A stretch of DNA of 64,000 bases from CAZKWG01 sp964615375 (GTDB lineage: Bacteria; Myxococcota_A; UBA796; CAZKWG01). A model generated the notes under the pieces. It did not search any database. It saw nothing but the letters and a program-made list of their open reading frames with translations, and was not told the origin of the DNA. The number at the start of each line of letters is the position of its first letter. Position 1 is the first letter of the stretch. The translations under genes were made by a program, and so were the position numbers. This document shows, one piece after another, positions 63,662 to 64,000 of the stretch. The DNA lies in the NCBI GenBank assembly GCA_964615375.1, contig CAZTOW010000012.1, positions 124,001-188,000 of the forward strand. Reading direction: 5' to 3'.

Positions 63662-64000
63662 ACCCCATTCGTCGCCTCCTTCAGGAGCTCGCCCGCTTCA
63701 CCGACCCGGACGAGCAGGCCGCGCGTCGCGTCGCCGCCCGCCTCCGCCTGGGCGAGCTGGACGCTCAGGCCACCCGGCCGCTGCTCGAGCAGCTCCCTCT
63801 CCCCGACGACTTCGCCGCCCGCCGCGTGCGGCGATCCGTCGAACGCAGCCTCGCCGCGGCGCGCCCGCCCCTCCTCGCTGGAGGGAGGTCCAGACTCCTG
63901 GGCGTCGCCGTGGCCATGGCCGCGCTGGTGATGGTGGTCGGCGTGCGCGCCCTGCTGGCGCCGATCCCGCTGGAGCTCCCCATAGACGCGCCAGCGGCCT
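63658..64000 (+). CDS. Probable anti-sigma factor, truncated by window end
   Basis: An open frame starts at ATG 63658 overlapping the sigma factor stop and runs off the window, 114 residues so far. The first 75 residues are helical and charged (MNPIRRLLQELARFTDPDEQ). One membrane helix follows (LLGVAVAMAALVMVVGVRAL), then the start of a periplasmic part. Position, coupling and topology fit a membrane anti-sigma factor; no zinc-binding HxxxCxxC motif is seen in the visible part, so this is inference. Confidence 0.6.
   Translation, partial: MNPIRRLLQELARFTDPDEQAARRVAARLRLGELDAQATRPLLEQLPLPDDFAARRVRRSVERSLAAARPPLLAGGRSRLLGVAVAMAALVMVVGVRALLAPIPLELPIDAPAA

Overview
The window is about 70% G+C with densely packed genes, frequent GTG starts and many 1-4 nt start/stop overlaps. 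Gene content points to a Myxococcota-like (former deltaproteobacterial) bacterium. The evidence is a MopE-type Asp/Cys-repeat lipoprotein, a transmembrane Ser/Thr kinase, a sigma-54 activator next to a minor-pilin/PilY1 operon, many lipoproteins with D/T/G/E-rich linkers, a glycine-rich RRM protein and SPFH proteins. This is inferred from content; no rRNA or other marker fixes the taxonomy. A 100-N gap at 60979-61078 shows that this is a draft or metagenome contig. I found no tRNA, rRNA, CRISPR array, insertion sequence or prophage.

Layout. 0-2.4 kb: a Trp/Tyr-repeat secreted protein and an MpaB-family oxygenase. 2.5-6.4 kb: a complete polyamine-type ABC importer (potABCD). 6.5-12.1 kb: XRE regulator, transaldolase, zinc-ribbon protein, and an operon of a membrane protein plus two SPFH proteins. 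12.1-18.3 kb: RRM RNA-binding protein with a structured leader and a strong terminator, then two overlapping beta-propeller lipoprotein genes. 18.3-25.7 kb: HEAT/TPR protein, a PDZ-TPR-thioredoxin-propeller fusion, a lipoprotein, a MATE exporter and asnS. 25.8-34.3 kb: type IV pilus minor-pilin operon (gspH/fimT, pilV, pilW, pilX, pilY1). A near-consensus sigma-54 promoter and two upstream palindromes precede it, followed upstream by a TPR lipoprotein and a sigma-54 response regulator. 34.4-39.9 kb: a five-gene chain of secreted protein, Ser/Thr kinase, lipoprotein and two glycosyltransferases. 39.9-45.3 kb: S41-type lipoprotein, GT1 glycosyltransferase, VapBC and an SGNH hydrolase. 45.3-45.6 kb: an isolated 20-residue peptide gene with a structured leader and its own terminator. 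45.6-48.9 kb: thiolase and a 3-hydroxyacyl-CoA dehydrogenase/enoyl-CoA hydratase fusion (beta-oxidation). 49-54.4 kb: MopE-like lipoprotein, a TetR regulator with two DNA-binding domains, and a rifampin-phosphotransferase-like enzyme. 54.5-61.8 kb: two envelope proteins, MtgA transglycosylase, M16 peptidase and a Uma2 protein whose heptad repeat contains the assembly gap. 61.9-64 kb: a beta-barrel-like protein, an ECF sigma factor and a probable anti-sigma factor cut by the window end.

The clearest regulatory circuit is the pilin operon: sigma-54 promoter, paired upstream sites and a sigma-54 activator gene lie within 2.6 kb. The most unusual item is the tiny peptide gene at 45459-45521. Three convergent gene pairs end in the same 4-nt shared stop (TTAG/CTAA) with no terminator between them.
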